Origin: Fistulifera solaris
Taxonomy: Eukaryota > Bacillariophyta > Bacillariophyceae > Naviculales > Stauroneidaceae
Assembly (NCBI GenBank): GCA_030295235.1
Contig: AP026173.1
Location: 248,001 to 312,000, forward strand
Direction of reading: 5' to 3'
DNA: 64,000 bases
Shown here: piece by piece, positions 20,144-32,349 of the stretch
How the letters are laid out: each line of letters opens with the position of its first letter
Numbering within the stretch: the first letter of the stretch is position 1
Notes under the pieces: model-generated
Seen by the model: the letters and a program-made list of their open reading frames with translations, nothing else
What the model was told of the DNA's origin: nothing
Databases searched by the model: none
Made by a program: the position numbers and the translations under genes

Positions 20144-22315
20144 TGGTCGAAACAAATATCGGATCTGAAAAATTCAAATTTTACGGTGGCCTGCCATGGT
20201 GAAGAACGGGAAAGCATTGGTGTTAGTACAATAAGGAGAGGGTTGACATCATATTTGAATATATTCTCTATACCAGAGTGTACAAACGTGATACGTAGCA
20301 GGTCTACTGCTAAACTACGACAATATTGTGGCGTGGCTGGACTGGCGTGTGCATGCGACATCGAAGCTGATAATACGAGTCCCGCTCTGCCGTCAGCGAA
20401 GCCGATCACGCCGGCCTGCCTTGCCTACACTGAACATGATACTCGTACGCACGAAGCATCTTCGTCGTCGACGGACTTCCCCCTCCATGGTCGTTTTGCT
20501 ACCAATTCCTACGTACAGCCGTAACGATTCGTACTCGATCAACGCGTTGCAACGCATCCTGTTGACGCTGGTACATGGCTTACTTGCATACAAAATGGTA
20601 TGGACTTTTACATACGCAACAACATCGTACTCATTTCAACGTCACGCAAAACAAATTTCGACAAACACAAACACACGCCAACACTCACCACTCTTTTCTT
20701 TTTCTCTTCCTTTGACGACGATGACACAATCGCTCGCTGCTGCAGATTATGACATGTGAGAAATCAATGTTCTCTTCGTCGCTGTTTTTCCCTTCGGTCG
20801 ATGACTGCCTGCGCGGATCGCGGGAAAATTCCAGATTCCGGGTTCCTTCAAGCGCTTTCTGGTTGTTGTTACCAGGTACGACTTGTGGCGGAAATGTTTC
20901 GTTTCGTCTTTGTATTTTATCAAATAAATAAAACAATTCAAACCTGAAACATTCATGGATGAATGACAATAGTCAAAAGTTTGAATGTACGAAAAAGAGC
21001 GGTGACGGCTTTGACATCCGGTGATTTAAGCGGAAGAGAAGGAAAGAATCTGCCGCCGTCGATTGTTGACAATCAACCGTGAATCGAAACATCACTTTCC
21101 GCCTTTTCAATTGTCGATTACAAAATGCGTTGACGAACGTGATGATGACAATTAACAGCGGCCCCTCACTTTCTGTGAGAAATGAATAATGGGACACAGG
21201 CACATGTCAAAACATTCGACGGCCACGGAATGGCCAGTCGTCGGTTCTATTTTACAAACCTTGGAATCATGCATGACGCTTCGTTTCTATGGTTTAACCA
21301 AGAATGGATGATGTTCCGCAAAGGAGTGATTTCCGCGAAGACTTGGTGTCCTCGTGTCGCTTTTCCGCAAAATGTATCCCAAACATGAAATGACACGCTA
21401 TAAAGCCGACGATCTATTCGACACAAGCCTTAGTAATCTAAGCCTGTTTACTCAAGCTTTGCGGCATGGGATAATTACCTTGATGTTACAAGGCTAGAGG
21501 GAGGATACAATGACAGGATATAGGATCGCTCTCTTCTTCAGGGCACAGAAAAAGGAACGTTCCTACGTATCCGCCGGTCAATTATTCTATGTTCGAAGAA
21601 AGTTGACTTCAAGCAATCGGGTGAAGTGAATATCTTGTTGGATTGGCTTGAAACTCCATGTCGGCATTATTGATGATGTTCGGCATTCGACATAAAGCCA
21701 TCGAATCAAACATCGGGAGCACGAGTTGTTGCAGCCCGTGGTCCTATTGTGCTTCAATTTTGCTTCGTCCAGAAAAGTCTTTTAATCCCGCTCATTCGAT
21801 AAGCAGAAAGGTTCAATGGGTCTTTTCACCTCAACAACTATTCTTCCCAAGGGCACCTACACTAGTCTAATTTTCGTCGGGAATGATGGTCGTGTTTCGT
21901 CTCCGACCACGGAGTCGCTCCGGTAACTCCGTCTAAACAATGCACATAAATATTTGTCAAAGTACTTTCTAGCGTAGTGTCGACCCACAAGATTTATGCT
22001 CCTCGGTTTGCTTTAGGTAGCTCGTGTTCTCTTTTCTACTTTTTTCCGTAGTGTAACAGGTCATTTATAACTGACTGTAACATAAAATGTGGGCGAGTCG
22101 TTCCACAGACGTTTTTAGCTTCGCGGTCGTGTCAGCGCGCTGCGGGCTGCGGGCGGTTCCCACTCGAGCAACCTTCCTTCTTTTTTTTTTACTCGGCACA
22201 ACACAACACAAACCGATCTTGTCGCAAGTGAATAAGATATCATTTTGTTGTCGAATCTCAACTCATCGCTCACATTATTCATTGATAACAATTATCGCTT
22301 CTCAAAAAAACAACT
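20144..22315. other. Gene-poor stretch
   Basis: About 2.2 kb. Several overlapping open frames of 60-143 codons occur (for example 20126-20524 and 20328-20759), but they have irregular composition and no family signature. Only a weak two-exon microprotein is proposed inside (20721-20927). No RNA gene was recognised. Confidence 0.4.
20721..20927 (+). CDS. Possible 28-residue microprotein with one intron
   Basis: The ATG at 20721 follows a pyrimidine-rich leader. Reading MTQSLAAADYD, a GTGAGA donor at 20756 and a TTACCAG acceptor at 20875 give a 120-nt intron. The downstream exon reads YDLWRKCFVSSLYFIK and stops. The splice signals are good, but the product is very short and unknown, so chance is quite possible. 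Confidence 0.2.
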
Positions 22316-22983
22316 ATGATGGATTACAAGTTCACCGAAAACCCCTTCAGTTCTCGCAAGCCACCGACGCCCATTGTCGCGCAACGTTCCCCGTGAGCTC
22401 GGGCCAGTCGCGTACACGCTCCTGGGATGCGGATTGCTCATGACGGCCTTTTTCTTCCTCGTTACCGAACAACTCGGTCGTTCTTATTCCGGCACAGTCC
22501 GATCGACCACCCTTTCGACCCGCCGGATTGCGGGGTCAAGCCAGTCTCCGCTTGGTGTCGGGCAAGGACGAATCTTTGCCCAAATTCACCGTCGCGAATG
22601 ACAGTCGCGAAGAAGATGTTGACGATGCGGATCATGATCCGCAGTACATCATGCCGTTGCGCAAGTTTTTAGGAACGCGACAACAAGCGGCGCAGCGGGA
22701 ACATCACGAGATTCATGATCAAGTGCAAGATCATATTTTTGGACAAAATCGAAGTGGTGCGACTGTCGAGATTGAGGAGGATCCGTCGGTCATCATCAAG
22801 GACTGGGAATCGGATGCGGAGGAAAAAGAAGAAAAAGATGATTCGTCGAGCCAAGACACGGTCAAGGCGAAGGAAGAAGAGGTTGAATCTGCTCCTTTGA
22901 AGGAAGAGCCTGCTCATGAAAAAGGAGAAGAGCGCGAGCCCGCTCACCGAGAAGAAGAACAAGTTGCGACGGAGAAACAGTGA
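22316..22983 (+). CDS. Single-pass membrane protein with acidic tail, frame broken
   Basis: Tandem ATG codons at 22316 and 22319 start MMDYKFTENPFSSRKPP. In the next frame, RELGPVAYTLLGCGLLMTAF continues as a transmembrane helix followed by a short basic stretch. In a third frame come SGKDESLPKFTVANDS and a long Glu/Lys-rich tail ending at 22983. The frame changes lie near 22365-22375 and 22520-22528, each fitting one extra base or two missing ones. The three parts together make a sensible type of protein (short cytosolic head, helix, charged tail), but no family was recognised. Start, helix and tail are supported, and the joins are provisional. Confidence 0.45.
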
Positions 22984-23832
22984 AGTTTCGAATGACGATC
23001 GAGGCGAAGAATCCAAGCGCGCGTTTTGACAGGTTGGGCCCGTCGCACCCCAGCTAAAATATTACCCACCGCTGTACGATCAACTTGTGAGGCATTTTGG
23101 TGATTTAGCTTGAAACAAAACATCGCTTTATCTGTGATTTCATCCTGTCATTTCTAATGTGATGCGAAAAAAAGAAGGCGTTTCGAATCCTGAATTAGTG
23201 AGGTTCACGGAAACTTCATTCGAGCCTCTTCGCTCGCGCTTGTTCAGTAACATCTTAACTAAAAGTATTTAATGACTCGTAATTCTTCACTTGAATGAAT
23301 ATTTAGTTTTATTCGTAGAGACTTCGCTTGGCCTATTTTTTTTGCAGAAAGCCACGAATGAATGAATCTCCCTAGACTTTTTCATCCGAAATTTGCTTGC
23401 GTAATTTTGGCTGTCACAGTCAATCGTGACTAAAATTAGTTTTCCAGTAAGATGACGTCGAATAAGTGTCTGGCTACAGCGGGACAGGCGCACTTTACCG
23501 TCTTTACCGAGTTACTTGAAAATTAGTTTGCCAAGAAACTAAAACTCTCCCATCGTTGTGTTGGCAGTGCTGCAGGAGATTTCCTTTGCATCAAACTCAA
23601 ACAATAAACGAAGGTAAGAAATTCAATGTGCTAGAAAAAAGAGAAAAGAATAGCTGTAGTAGAATCAAAGCAAACAATTTACATGTGCCGGAGCAATTGT
23701 AGGAAGATAGGGAGTGCGATTGTCGAAGACGAATTGAAAGACATTAAACCATCATGCGGTGACGCTTGTTTCAATTCTATTTGCTTGACTCAATCTCACT
23801 CTTCATTATCGCTCATTCTACAGTATTTAAAA
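22984..23832. other. Intergenic region
   Basis: About 850 bp, AT-rich, with no convincing gene. The last 200 bp should carry the ribosomal protein promoter. A frame upstream of the chosen eL20 start (from 23683) is open but unlike any known N-terminal extension. Confidence 0.4.
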
Positions 23833-24333
23833 ATGACAGTCGCCGGAAAGATGCGCCAATTCCAGGTGGTGGGCCGCAAAGCCCCCTCGGAAGAGCACCC
23901 CAACCCCGAAGCGTACCGTATGATTGTGTTTGCGACCAACCCCGTCATCGCCAAGTCGAAATTTTGGTACTACATGCACCAGTTTCACAAGATGAAGAAA
24001 ACCACGGGTGAAATCTTGGACTGTGTAGAAATTTTCGAAAAGAACTCGCGCATCGTCAATAATTATGCCATCTGGCTGCGTTATTCCTCCAACTCGGGCA
24101 CTCACAACATGTACCGTGAATTCCGTGATGTTACCTTGACGGGTGCTGTCAGCCAACTGTACGATGAAATGGCTGGTCGACACCGTACTCGCCCTCGCTC
24201 CATTCAGATCATCCGAACGGGAATTGTGGGTGCCGGTAGTTTGAAACGCGCGAACCCGATGCAGTATGCCAAGAACGCCAAATTCCCTCTTGTTCATCGT
24301 GTGGCATCGGGAAAGCGTGGACAAAGGCATTGA
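23833..24333 (+). CDS. RPL18A: 60S ribosomal protein eL20 (L18a)
   Basis: A 166-residue protein matching the eL20/L18a family over its whole length: MRQFQVVGRKAPSEEHPNPE, AKSKFWYYMHQFHKMKKTTG, SGTHNMYREFRD and KFPLVHRV. It is a structural component of the large cytosolic ribosomal subunit. The ATG at 23833 is chosen because the family begins a few residues before the MRxFxVVGR motif. An upstream in-frame extension to 23683 is not conserved. It is intronless here and slightly shorter than the animal proteins (about 176 residues), with a basic C-terminus (ASGKRGQRH). Confidence 0.95.
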   Translation: MTVAGKMRQFQVVGRKAPSEEHPNPEAYRMIVFATNPVIAKSKFWYYMHQFHKMKKTTGEILDCVEIFEKNSRIVNNYAIWLRYSSNSGTHNMYREFRDVTLTGAVSQLYDEMAGRHRTRPRSIQIIRTGIVGAGSLKRANPMQYAKNAKFPLVHRVASGKRGQRH

Positions 24334-24499
24334 GCGACCGAACATTCAGCACTGTTCGCCCTACTACTTTCTTCAAATAAACTATAGGATGAATTATTCC
24401 GGCAACCATCAGCAGCGTGCCTTTCGTTTATCTTGCGTTCTATGTACAGTAGGAACTAAGACAGTTTGAGGCCCATTGCATCTTCCTAGCTTATCATTT

Positions 24500-27400
24500 C
24501 TAGACCCGCAGAAACTCCCAGCGCGTGAGCGATGGCTTCTGCCGAAAGTCCGTGTCCTTCTTTTTGCCTCCGCTAATCTGTTTGATCAAGACTTTCATTC
24601 GTCTCCAGCTAGTGACATCGTCTTTGGCGGCCAGCTCCGAAGCTTGCTTGAGAAAGTCATGTTTCGACTTGTCATTTAACTTTTCAAAAGCATGACCAGA
24701 AAGCAAGCAACCAGGGGAAACTCCTCCGAAACGGGGAACGTCAGGTAGTAGCCGGATCTCCATTGACCATCGGAACAAGAGTATAAAATCGTTTACGGTT
24801 CTTCCCAAGGCTGCATAAAGGCTACTGTAGATTTCCGGACACATTTCTACGACCCAAGGAGGTAAAGTTCCTTCGGCAGCACGGAATAGCCCTGCAGCAA
24901 TGATAGCCATGCCACGATTGAAGGGTAAAGCGTCGGAGAGTCCGGAGCTCGAAGAGGGGTTGATGGGAATAACATCCACGAGCCTCTCTGCAGCCATCTT
25001 CAACATATGCGGGCCTAAATCGAGGAATTTGACGATGAACATTACCATCATAAGACTGTGTGGTCCATCCATACTCATTCCGGGGTCGCGCCGACGCTCC
25101 TCTTCGGTCTTGCCCAGGCTAGACATGAAGATGAAAGTTATTGATGCCACAAAGGTCTCTGCTAACATTGATTCGTCAACCTGCTCACGAGCATTTGAGA
25201 GCTCCAGCATTGAAAACAGCCACGCCTCTAATAAAGCAGGCCGAGGGTCGACAAATGAGAGGGGGTCGGAGCAGGGATGGGCAACGACACTCAGACATGC
25301 TTGTCGGCATTCCTTAAGAACAAACAAACAAGCGGGATTGATCACACCATTTACGACAACAACTTCTCCAACAACGCGGAGAAATATCCCAGCCGGAATG
25401 GAATCTTCTGAGATCACTTCATCCAAGAAAAGGGAACTTCCTGATTCACTTCCTAGTTCACACTGTCTGTGGGCTGCTTCAAGCTCAGCGATAGCGCAAG
25501 CTCGGATCATTTCTGCCAGTCGCGGAGACCCGTGAATTTTCAAAACGATCCGAAAAAGCTGAAGTAGAGCCGCTCGAAGTCTGTTCCACTATTGTAGTTG
25601 ACAGGATGAAGAAGTCGTTAAGGGTGAGCGCATGTAAGCACCGTATCTTCTTAATAAAGAGGTGCGAAAATGTGACTTACCTGCATGATAGCAGGAGATG
25701 GCGATTCCGACGAAGACAGTTGCTGGTAGCCAGTTATGCAGGTCGTTGTCAGACATTCAAGACACGCCGTGACCAATCCATTTGAGGAGGACTTTTCATC
25801 GGCAAATAGATTGAAAAGAATGGCCGGAGAAAAAGCGACGAGGTCAAAGGTGTGTTCGGCTATCTCGAATATCGTTCGTTCGTCGAAGGCCGTACCACTA
25901 TTACACTGGGCAATGGAACGGACGGCATGGTTAAAAAGCTCCTCTAGCACTGAGGCCGCCCCAGCTTGTCCTTTCGATGTAACTTCCATGTCGGAAAGAA
26001 TACCCAGCAGGATGCGCCGAGATGCAGGTGTAACTCCCTTCCCGTACGAAACGCCAACCCCTCGCTCATTTTCTATTGCTTTCAATTGCTGGTGAAGATG
26101 ACAGAGTCGTGGAACAAACGTTTCAGCATGTATAGTAATTATAATGTTCGTCAAAAGTTCGCTCTCTTGTATCAATCGCATCAGTGTCAGGCATCCAACA
26201 TGGTCTTCTCCTCCTGGTCCGCGCATTGTTCCACGAATATCATATTGTGAATGTTTTAGTGTTGACTCTGCAAATAACTCGGGTATGTGCTCGATTGACA
26301 TCATGGACATGTCGAAAATGGCGGAAAGCAATTTCCCGTCTAGGATGTTAATCATGGCCATGCATGATATCATGGGAGAAAGGGACGCAGCAGCAATTGC
26401 CGCCGTCCTGCAGCGTGGCAGAATGTCCTCAAGTCTCGTTCGCGCGTGAAACAAATCAATAACATTGGTGCAAATGTTACAGAGAAAAGAGAATGCGAAT
26501 TCTAGAAGTGGTTGAATGTCGACGTCCCCTCCTTTCTGAACAACAAACTTGGCAACTGCATTTAAAGGCTTTGCGAAAGCAGAGAATGTATGAATGGCGG
26601 TTTCGGGAAGAAGTTCACCAGACTCTTTGGCAACAACGACAGCATGGTGACACGACATAAGAATTTCGATTAGGATCTTTAGTGTGGTGGATATCGGCCC
26701 GTGTATGCTGGCTGAGTCGGATGTCGATCCACTTTCTCCTGAACCTGAAACGGTTCGAACTACATCGCGAATGTCGTTGCGCAGAATTTCCGTATCCTCA
26801 TCGCTTGGTGCTGCTTTGTCGTCGAAATAATTCACCGGATATGAGCATGCACTTGCTAGGCTGATAACACACTGGCCGGTTGTAAGCTATTCGTGTTTTC
26901 TATCTACCATGAGTTGTTCAGTCTTGTCACTTACCTTCGATAGGTGATTTACAACAAAGGCTTCTAACGATTCACTCAAAGGCCCATGAGCTATGATGCT
27001 CTCCAAAAGTGCAGCGTGTAGATTGTGCAGTGGCTCTAATGCGAGAGCCCGCACTGATGAATTAACATGGTTGCAGAGCTCTTGAAACGATTCCGATATA
27101 GCATGAAATAATTCAGTACCATGCGGAGTCTCTCGGTGCAGAAGAATGAATGGTAGACAAGCATTCGCACAAGCTGCTAGACAGCCCAGTGGGCCCTCTC
27201 CGTCTACTTGGTGATAATTTTGTTGCGACAGTACCTCTTTCACTACAGCGTCAAATGAGTTCCATGCCACAGATACCATGGCGCACGCCATTGCTCCTCG
27301 GTGGCGAGTATCCCATTCGGCGTACGCATACATTTCTTCGGTCGAATCTTCCTCTATCTTCGCCTGCTTCTTCTTCTTTGCTCTACCCGAAAGTCGTTTC

Positions 27401-28459
27401 TTCATTGCTTGCTGACAAGGGCCATCGGCGAGTCCCAAATTCTGCGTCACAATCTCATCCACTGTTAACACGGCACTTTCCATGACAGCTAGCCAATACT
27501 TCAAACAGACTTTCGTGTTCCAATAGTTCATCATGATGGAAGCCGTTTGTCGTATAAAGTCTTCCGGTAAGGGTAAATATCGTGCCCATGCTTCTCCGAG
27601 ACGCAGCACCCACAGTTCATCGGATGGTAAGCACTGAAATAGTATCGGTAACTCCACCGTTCGTAGCTCTTGCGCGATCGTCTGAATACATTTAGGATCG
27701 ATGGATAGTTTGTTTCCAGCGGAATTTGTGAAGACGGTTTCTGGTATAGCTATTAGAGTTAGCGAAAAGCCAAGTGAGTTGGATTGTTGCGTAACTCCCG
27801 CAAAAGCGTGTTGAATACAAACAATCACGGAAGTCGAAGGCGAAGTGCCTGTAAATCGAAGACGCAAAGCCGTGGTCGCGAGAATGGACGCCAGAGTCGC
27901 ACACAAAGGATCCGTCGTGTTGTTGTCGGATATTTCGTGATGCAATATGGAAGCGATGGTCAGCATGGTCAATTCTCCTTTGACACGTTCCGAACATTCC
28001 ACGGAGTGATAGTGTTCCATGCATTGCGCCACGGCTGGATGGATCCGTCTCATCCAGTCTCGATAGGCTTCTAGTAAAATAGCCGCCGGAGGCACTCGGT
28101 TGTAACACCATGACCGCATGTTCAAATTCCCAATCCACCGCTTCCGCAATCGGGACACGACGTATTCTGTGCAACAGCGACTGCGCACAAAACAAGCGTT
28201 CCGTGTGCGACACATTCTGCAGCAAAAGCGCGAGACAGGCCAACCATGATGAACCCACGACAAAGTCGGCCGAAGGCAGTGCATCGGAAGGTTGATCTTT
28301 CTGCTGTTGCTGCCAACTGCGAACCTTGCGTCGAGCATTTCGGCTTTGTACAAAGAGACAATAATCATGAGCTTCTTTCGACGGAGTGTTGGTTTGGTAA
28401 AGAGTTGCTAACCCTGCGCGCAAGTCGGGGAGAAATCTAGGGACTGTGGGAAACTCCAT
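24500..28459 (-). CDS. Importin-beta-like nuclear transport receptor (transportin-3/importin-13 type)
   Basis: Three exons, 28459-26935, 26871-25681 and 25558-24500, joined across introns of 63 and 122 nt, give about 1257 residues made of helical repeats. The N-terminus (LATLYQTNTPSKEAHDYCLF, RLFCAQSLLHRIRR) follows the pattern of the transportin-3/importin-13 branch, which carries SR proteins and other cargo through nuclear pores. The acceptor at 26872 is chosen because it joins HLSK to CVISLASACSYPVNYF in frame. One frame change occurs near 28090, between WEFEHAV and LLEAYRDWMRR, fitting one extra or two missing bases. It is longer than the roughly 920 residues of animal transportin-3. An exportin-like assignment is the main alternative. 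The gene is convergent with RPL18A. Confidence 0.6.
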
Positions 28460-29196
28460 TCTAAGCCTGAAAGGGCTGAGGGCTCTAGCGCAACAAGAAA
28501 TCGACTTGCAATGATACTGATACAGGTATTGTTTTTTCAGTTTATTGATGGCACTAAAAATAATAAAATAAATCGGTACCGTACCAGTAGTACGCGGTAC
28601 GTTACCCGTACCATTGTGGACACGGTCGACTGACGGACCCATCGTGTACAAATTATCAGTCCCGGAAAATGCACTCTCCTCGCGTTCTCATCCTACCGTA
28701 TCTGCTAGCTAGAACGATGTTGTCTTCGTGATTGTGCTCGAAAACTCGCTAGATTATGTTTTTGTTCGGAGCTCCTTTATTCAACCTGAGTACTGGATGC
28801 AGGTACCCCCAAATAGACTACTATTGCGACATGGCGTTTGGGCGACACTTGAACCCCAGATATCTATAACAATACAAAAATCAGTTCGTTTTATCAAATC
28901 ACTCCATTCCTTATAAACATATGATGAACACCGAATGCATAACATTTCGTACATCGTGTTTTTGCACGCGAAACGTGAGGGAACGACTTTTCTTCGGTTG
29001 GCAGTTCTGTGATTTCACATCTTAACTGCGTAGCGTATGCGTAACATTAGGTCTAATTGAATACTGAATCAGTCGAGGACTGTGTTCGGACGCATAAGCT
29101 GGTCGGTCTACGCGTTTCATAAAAGGTGACATGGCGAGGATCTTAGCATCATAGCACACAATGTTTCGAGCCAACGCGCACCGACTTGGCTTCTCT
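28460..29196. other. Intergenic region
   Basis: About 740 bp between two minus-strand genes. Near 28576-28616 lies a short run of GTACC/GGTAC motifs (GGTACCGTACCAG, CGGTACGTTACC). No gene was recognised. Confidence 0.4.
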
Positions 29197-30624
29197 TCAT
29201 ACTTTCTTTTCGAAGACCATCAAACATTCGATGTGTCGCGTTTGGGGGAATAGATCAAACGGTTGAATATAAGTTGTACTATAGCCGGCTTTCAATATCC
29301 CAGCTGCATCTCGTGCTTGTGTGGTGGGATCACACGACATGTAAACGATTCGCTGCGGAGAAAAGGTGTAAAGCTGTTCTAAAAATTCTTCGCTGCAACC
29401 CTTTCTTGGCGGATCTACTACAACAACACTTGTCTCCCGCGGAAAGTCTTGAATAACCTTAAAGATCCCTTCTGCAGACGCGGAAAGAAACTCAACATTG
29501 CTGATACTATTGGCGACAGCGTTCGTTGTGGCTTCCTCAATCGCCAAGTCATTCACTTCAATGCCCACAACACGGTCGAAGTGTTTGGCTGCGGAAAGTG
29601 CAAACAAGCCGCTTCCACAGTAACAGTCTGCTAAATGAGTCATCTGATCGCCCTTGATTGCCTGTGCCACAAGCTCTTGCACCATGATCGGTAGGACGTA
29701 ATAGTTGTTTTGAAAGAAGTTTCCCGCTCGATACGTAAACTTCAACCCATCCACAACAGTTGTCAAAAAGACTCTATGATCGCTTTCAACATAGTCGTCG
29801 TCTAAATTGGCCTGCCGAAACAGAAGCGTCGCACCTTTTTTCTTCGTCGAAGGCTCCGACAATAACTGATCGCGTGCGGCTTGATACGCCGCATTCACAG
29901 CCGGTGTGGCAATGAGACATTCCGTCACATCAATGATTTGTCGCGATGTTTGCTTTTGAAAACCTATCGCCTCAATGTGTTTCTCGTTCTGGACTCCTCG
30001 CTTGCTTTTCGCGGGTTGTTGATAGTGAGGTGTCAGCTTGCTGCGATAGTGCAGTGTTTCATCCGTCCCCAAACAGGGCTGTATTTCTGAATAAGTCACC
30101 CCATATTGCTCCAAAGCTTCTTGAACCAGCCGTGTTTTCCATTCTCTTTGTAAAGAGATGGACATGTGTTGCCATTGACATCCTCCGCAGGCATCTGCAA
30201 TAGGGCACGGAGGGACAGTTCGCTCAGGGCTGGCTTGCAAAATTTCCACCAAGTCTGCTTCACTGTAGTTTGGAAAATTTCGAAATATTTTTACCACCAC
30301 TTTCTCTCCGGGTATAACACCAGGAACCATAATAACCCAGGGTTTCGTTTCGGAGGAATTGGACGAGTGGGAGGATACGTCGGTTCGACCAATCCCCATT
30401 CCGCGATTTGTAAGAGACACGATCTCGAGCTCAATTTCCCGATGATAATGAAATGGAAATGGAACAAAGCGGGCAGGGGACGCGATAGTATCAGTTGTTG
30501 TCGAAAATAGGAACGTCGTTCGCAAGGAGTGACGAGCCAATGAACGTCTGTTGCAAGAAAAAGAGACACAGTATTTCAACATAGCAGTGACAATCATCAC
30601 TTTGCACGCTCGTGATAAGAACAT
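29197..30624 (-). CDS. RNA uracil-C5 methyltransferase, RlmD/TrmA family
   Basis: A 475-residue protein. A hydrophobic leader (VTAMLKYCVSFSCNRR, with Ser-Phe at the likely cleavage point) suggests an organelle, most likely the plastid. A TRAM-like beta domain is followed by the iron-sulphur Cys pattern CPIADACGGCQWQHM (about residues 137-147) plus a later Cys (VTECLI). The SAM-binding domain carries LADCYCGSGLFALSAA, then VVVDPPRKGC (about 400) and the catalytic SCDPTTQARDA (about 428). Relatives methylate C5 of a uracil in rRNA (RlmD, RlmC) or tRNA (TrmA). The four-Cys pattern is like RlmD, so a plastid rRNA substrate is the best guess. The frame is intact. Confidence 0.85.
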   Translation of the reverse strand: MFLSRACKVMIVTAMLKYCVSFSCNRRSLARHSLRTTFLFSTTTDTIASPARFVPFPFHYHREIELEIVSLTNRGMGIGRTDVSSHSSNSSETKPWVIMVPGVIPGEKVVVKIFRNFPNYSEADLVEILQASPERTVPPCPIADACGGCQWQHMSISLQREWKTRLVQEALEQYGVTYSEIQPCLGTDETLHYRSKLTPHYQQPAKSKRGVQNEKHIEAIGFQKQTSRQIIDVTECLIATPAVNAAYQAARDQLLSEPSTKKKGATLLFRQANLDDDYVESDHRVFLTTVVDGLKFTYRAGNFFQNNYYVLPIMVQELVAQAIKGDQMTHLADCYCGSGLFALSAAKHFDRVVGIEVNDLAIEEATTNAVANSISNVEFLSASAEGIFKVIQDFPRETSVVVVDPPRKGCSEEFLEQLYTFSPQRIVYMSCDPTTQARDAAGILKAGYSTTYIQPFDLFPQTRHIECLMVFEKKV

Positions 30625-31298
30625 GTTAGCTGCAATGGCTCGTTATCAAAGACTACTTGCTCAGGATCAACCCAGTGTGGGCATTCTTGGTCATATCGTC
30701 GGCGAAGAATTTGGTTTTGTCGGAAGTGATGGGCGAGACGCGACGACGACGAATGAATGATGGGCTGGTTGGCATGGCGGGGTAGATGGACAGGCGTCAG
30801 AACCCGCAGTATTATATTTCTCATAGTAAGGCGTAGTGGAAAGGGTGAATGATCGAGTCCCGGATGGACTCTATGGCGAACTCCGACGACCTCGTCTTCC
30901 AAGATGATGAAAGCAAAACCATGGGAACGCCGAAACGATTTTTCGGGTCGTAAATTACGAGTCAAAAAAAGCATGTTATTTTACGTGGATCAATAGGTTT
31001 TTCCACTCCTAGCAATGGTACATCAAAAACTTCAAAGATGAAACGACCAACTGGTCTTGCGGACCTGTGGACCTCCTTTTGTGCTATCGTGAGGTCGTCG
31101 CGACTGAAAATAGAACACCGGTAAATGGTAAATGAGCGAGCGAGATTATGCCATCAAAAGCAGACTGAAACTGTTCTAAAAGCCACGAGCCTCGTGAAAC
31201 GGTGTGCGATAACAGATCGCACCTTCGACTTTCAAATGTCTGCATGCAGGCGCGCCGTTACACTCTTTTGAATGTCTGCGCTCGCTTTCTCGGTCATT
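30625..31298. other. Intergenic region with an unassigned minus-strand frame
   Basis: About 670 bp. A 125-codon minus frame (30597-30974, RNLRPEKSFRRSHGFAFIIL) overlaps the methyltransferase start and has one RNP1-like string, but no full RRM. It is not called as a gene. Confidence 0.35.
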
Positions 31299-32349
31299 TT
31301 ATGAGAAATTAAGCGGATTTCGACCACACCCGAACGATTTGATAATGTCTACAGAAAGTCGAACGATTTCAATCTCCCCTCGTAACGTTTCTGGGGGCGA
31401 AAGAATGCTCCTTCTCTTCAAGTCATCGACCGTTCGCAACAGCTTTACAACAAAACCTTGAAAAAATGAGTCAACGCGCGGATCGGAGTTTCCTAACAGC
31501 CTTCGATCCAGCTCAAGCTGCATTATCTCTACCGATAACAAGTCCAGCGTTATCTCACTTGCGTTTGGGCGAGCTTGACTGAAGGGCCCTAGGATCCCAT
31601 CTAAAGGATTCAAAAATGGATTGCCGCCGCCCGCTGCTCTCGTACTTTCTTGGTGGCGCGCTACGAGAGCATTCAGGAGCTCCAAGTCTTCGAGAGATGC
31701 CGTGCTTGAGCCTGTTGGGACTCGAGAGGCTGTGTTGTCAGGAGATGCGCCTAGCAGAGAAAGGGGACTTTCGCCAAGAAGCTGATTTTGCAAAGATAGT
31801 AACAACAATTCTTCTGATACCCTTCCTTGAGAAGATTCCTGCTGCCAACGCTGGGCAGAAAGTCCCTGCAATGCCGCCGCCTGAAGAGGGGCAGCAAACC
31901 GTGACGGTAACAGTGGCTCGAGAATCAATCTGCGAGGTGGAGGAGGGTTAATCTGTGCGCCGTGTCGCAATTGCTCTAAATCCCGGATGACTTGACTTGT
32001 GAAGGGATGATTGTTGGGGGGACTGAGCGTGGGCTTCGTGATTTTCGGCAATCGATTTCGCGACATTAATGTACCCCTCTAGTTTGGTATTTTGCTCTCG
32101 AACCAATTGATTCCGGCTTTCCAGATCCGCCTTCCGTGCCGATAGGGTTTTCATCAATTGACTGCGTCTTCTGTACTTGATTCTGGAATAGATGGCATTC
32201 CGTACACGGCGAAAATGCACCTTTTCCGCTTCGGTAGCTGTCTCAGGGTTGAACGCAGCAGAATGGTCCTTGAGCTCTTGCTGGAGGTCTTCCAACTTCG
32301 CCGAATCATCATCTGTCCTATCGTTTGCGTCGATGTGCTGTTCGCTCAT
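31299..32349 (-). CDS. bZIP-like transcription factor, frame broken
   Basis: It starts at 32349 (MSEQHIDANDRTDDDSAKLE). A basic region, VHFRRVRNAIYSRIKYRRRS, leads into a leucine-zipper-like heptad stretch (LMKTLSARKADLESRNQLVR). The usual invariant Asn is shifted, a variation seen in other stramenopile bZIP-like proteins. The frame changes once near 31990-32020, close to a run of six C. The rest continues as TSQVIRDLEQLRHG, with Pro-rich and helical regions to the stop at 31299. DNA binding as a dimer is inferred from the basic zipper. The C-terminal 200 residues are not recognised. Confidence 0.6.

Noticed and set aside
20126-20759. Two overlapping plus frames upstream of the HMG gene
   Set aside because: They have mixed composition and no family features, and they contradict each other.
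30830-30885. Possible tRNA-like T-arm sequence (GATCGAGTCCCGGATG)
   Set aside because: No matching acceptor, D or anticodon arms could be found around it.
30597-30974. Minus-strand 125-codon frame with an RNP1-like string (SHGFAFIIL)
   Set aside because: It overlaps the start of the methyltransferase gene and lacks the rest of an RRM fold, and the N-terminal context is poor.
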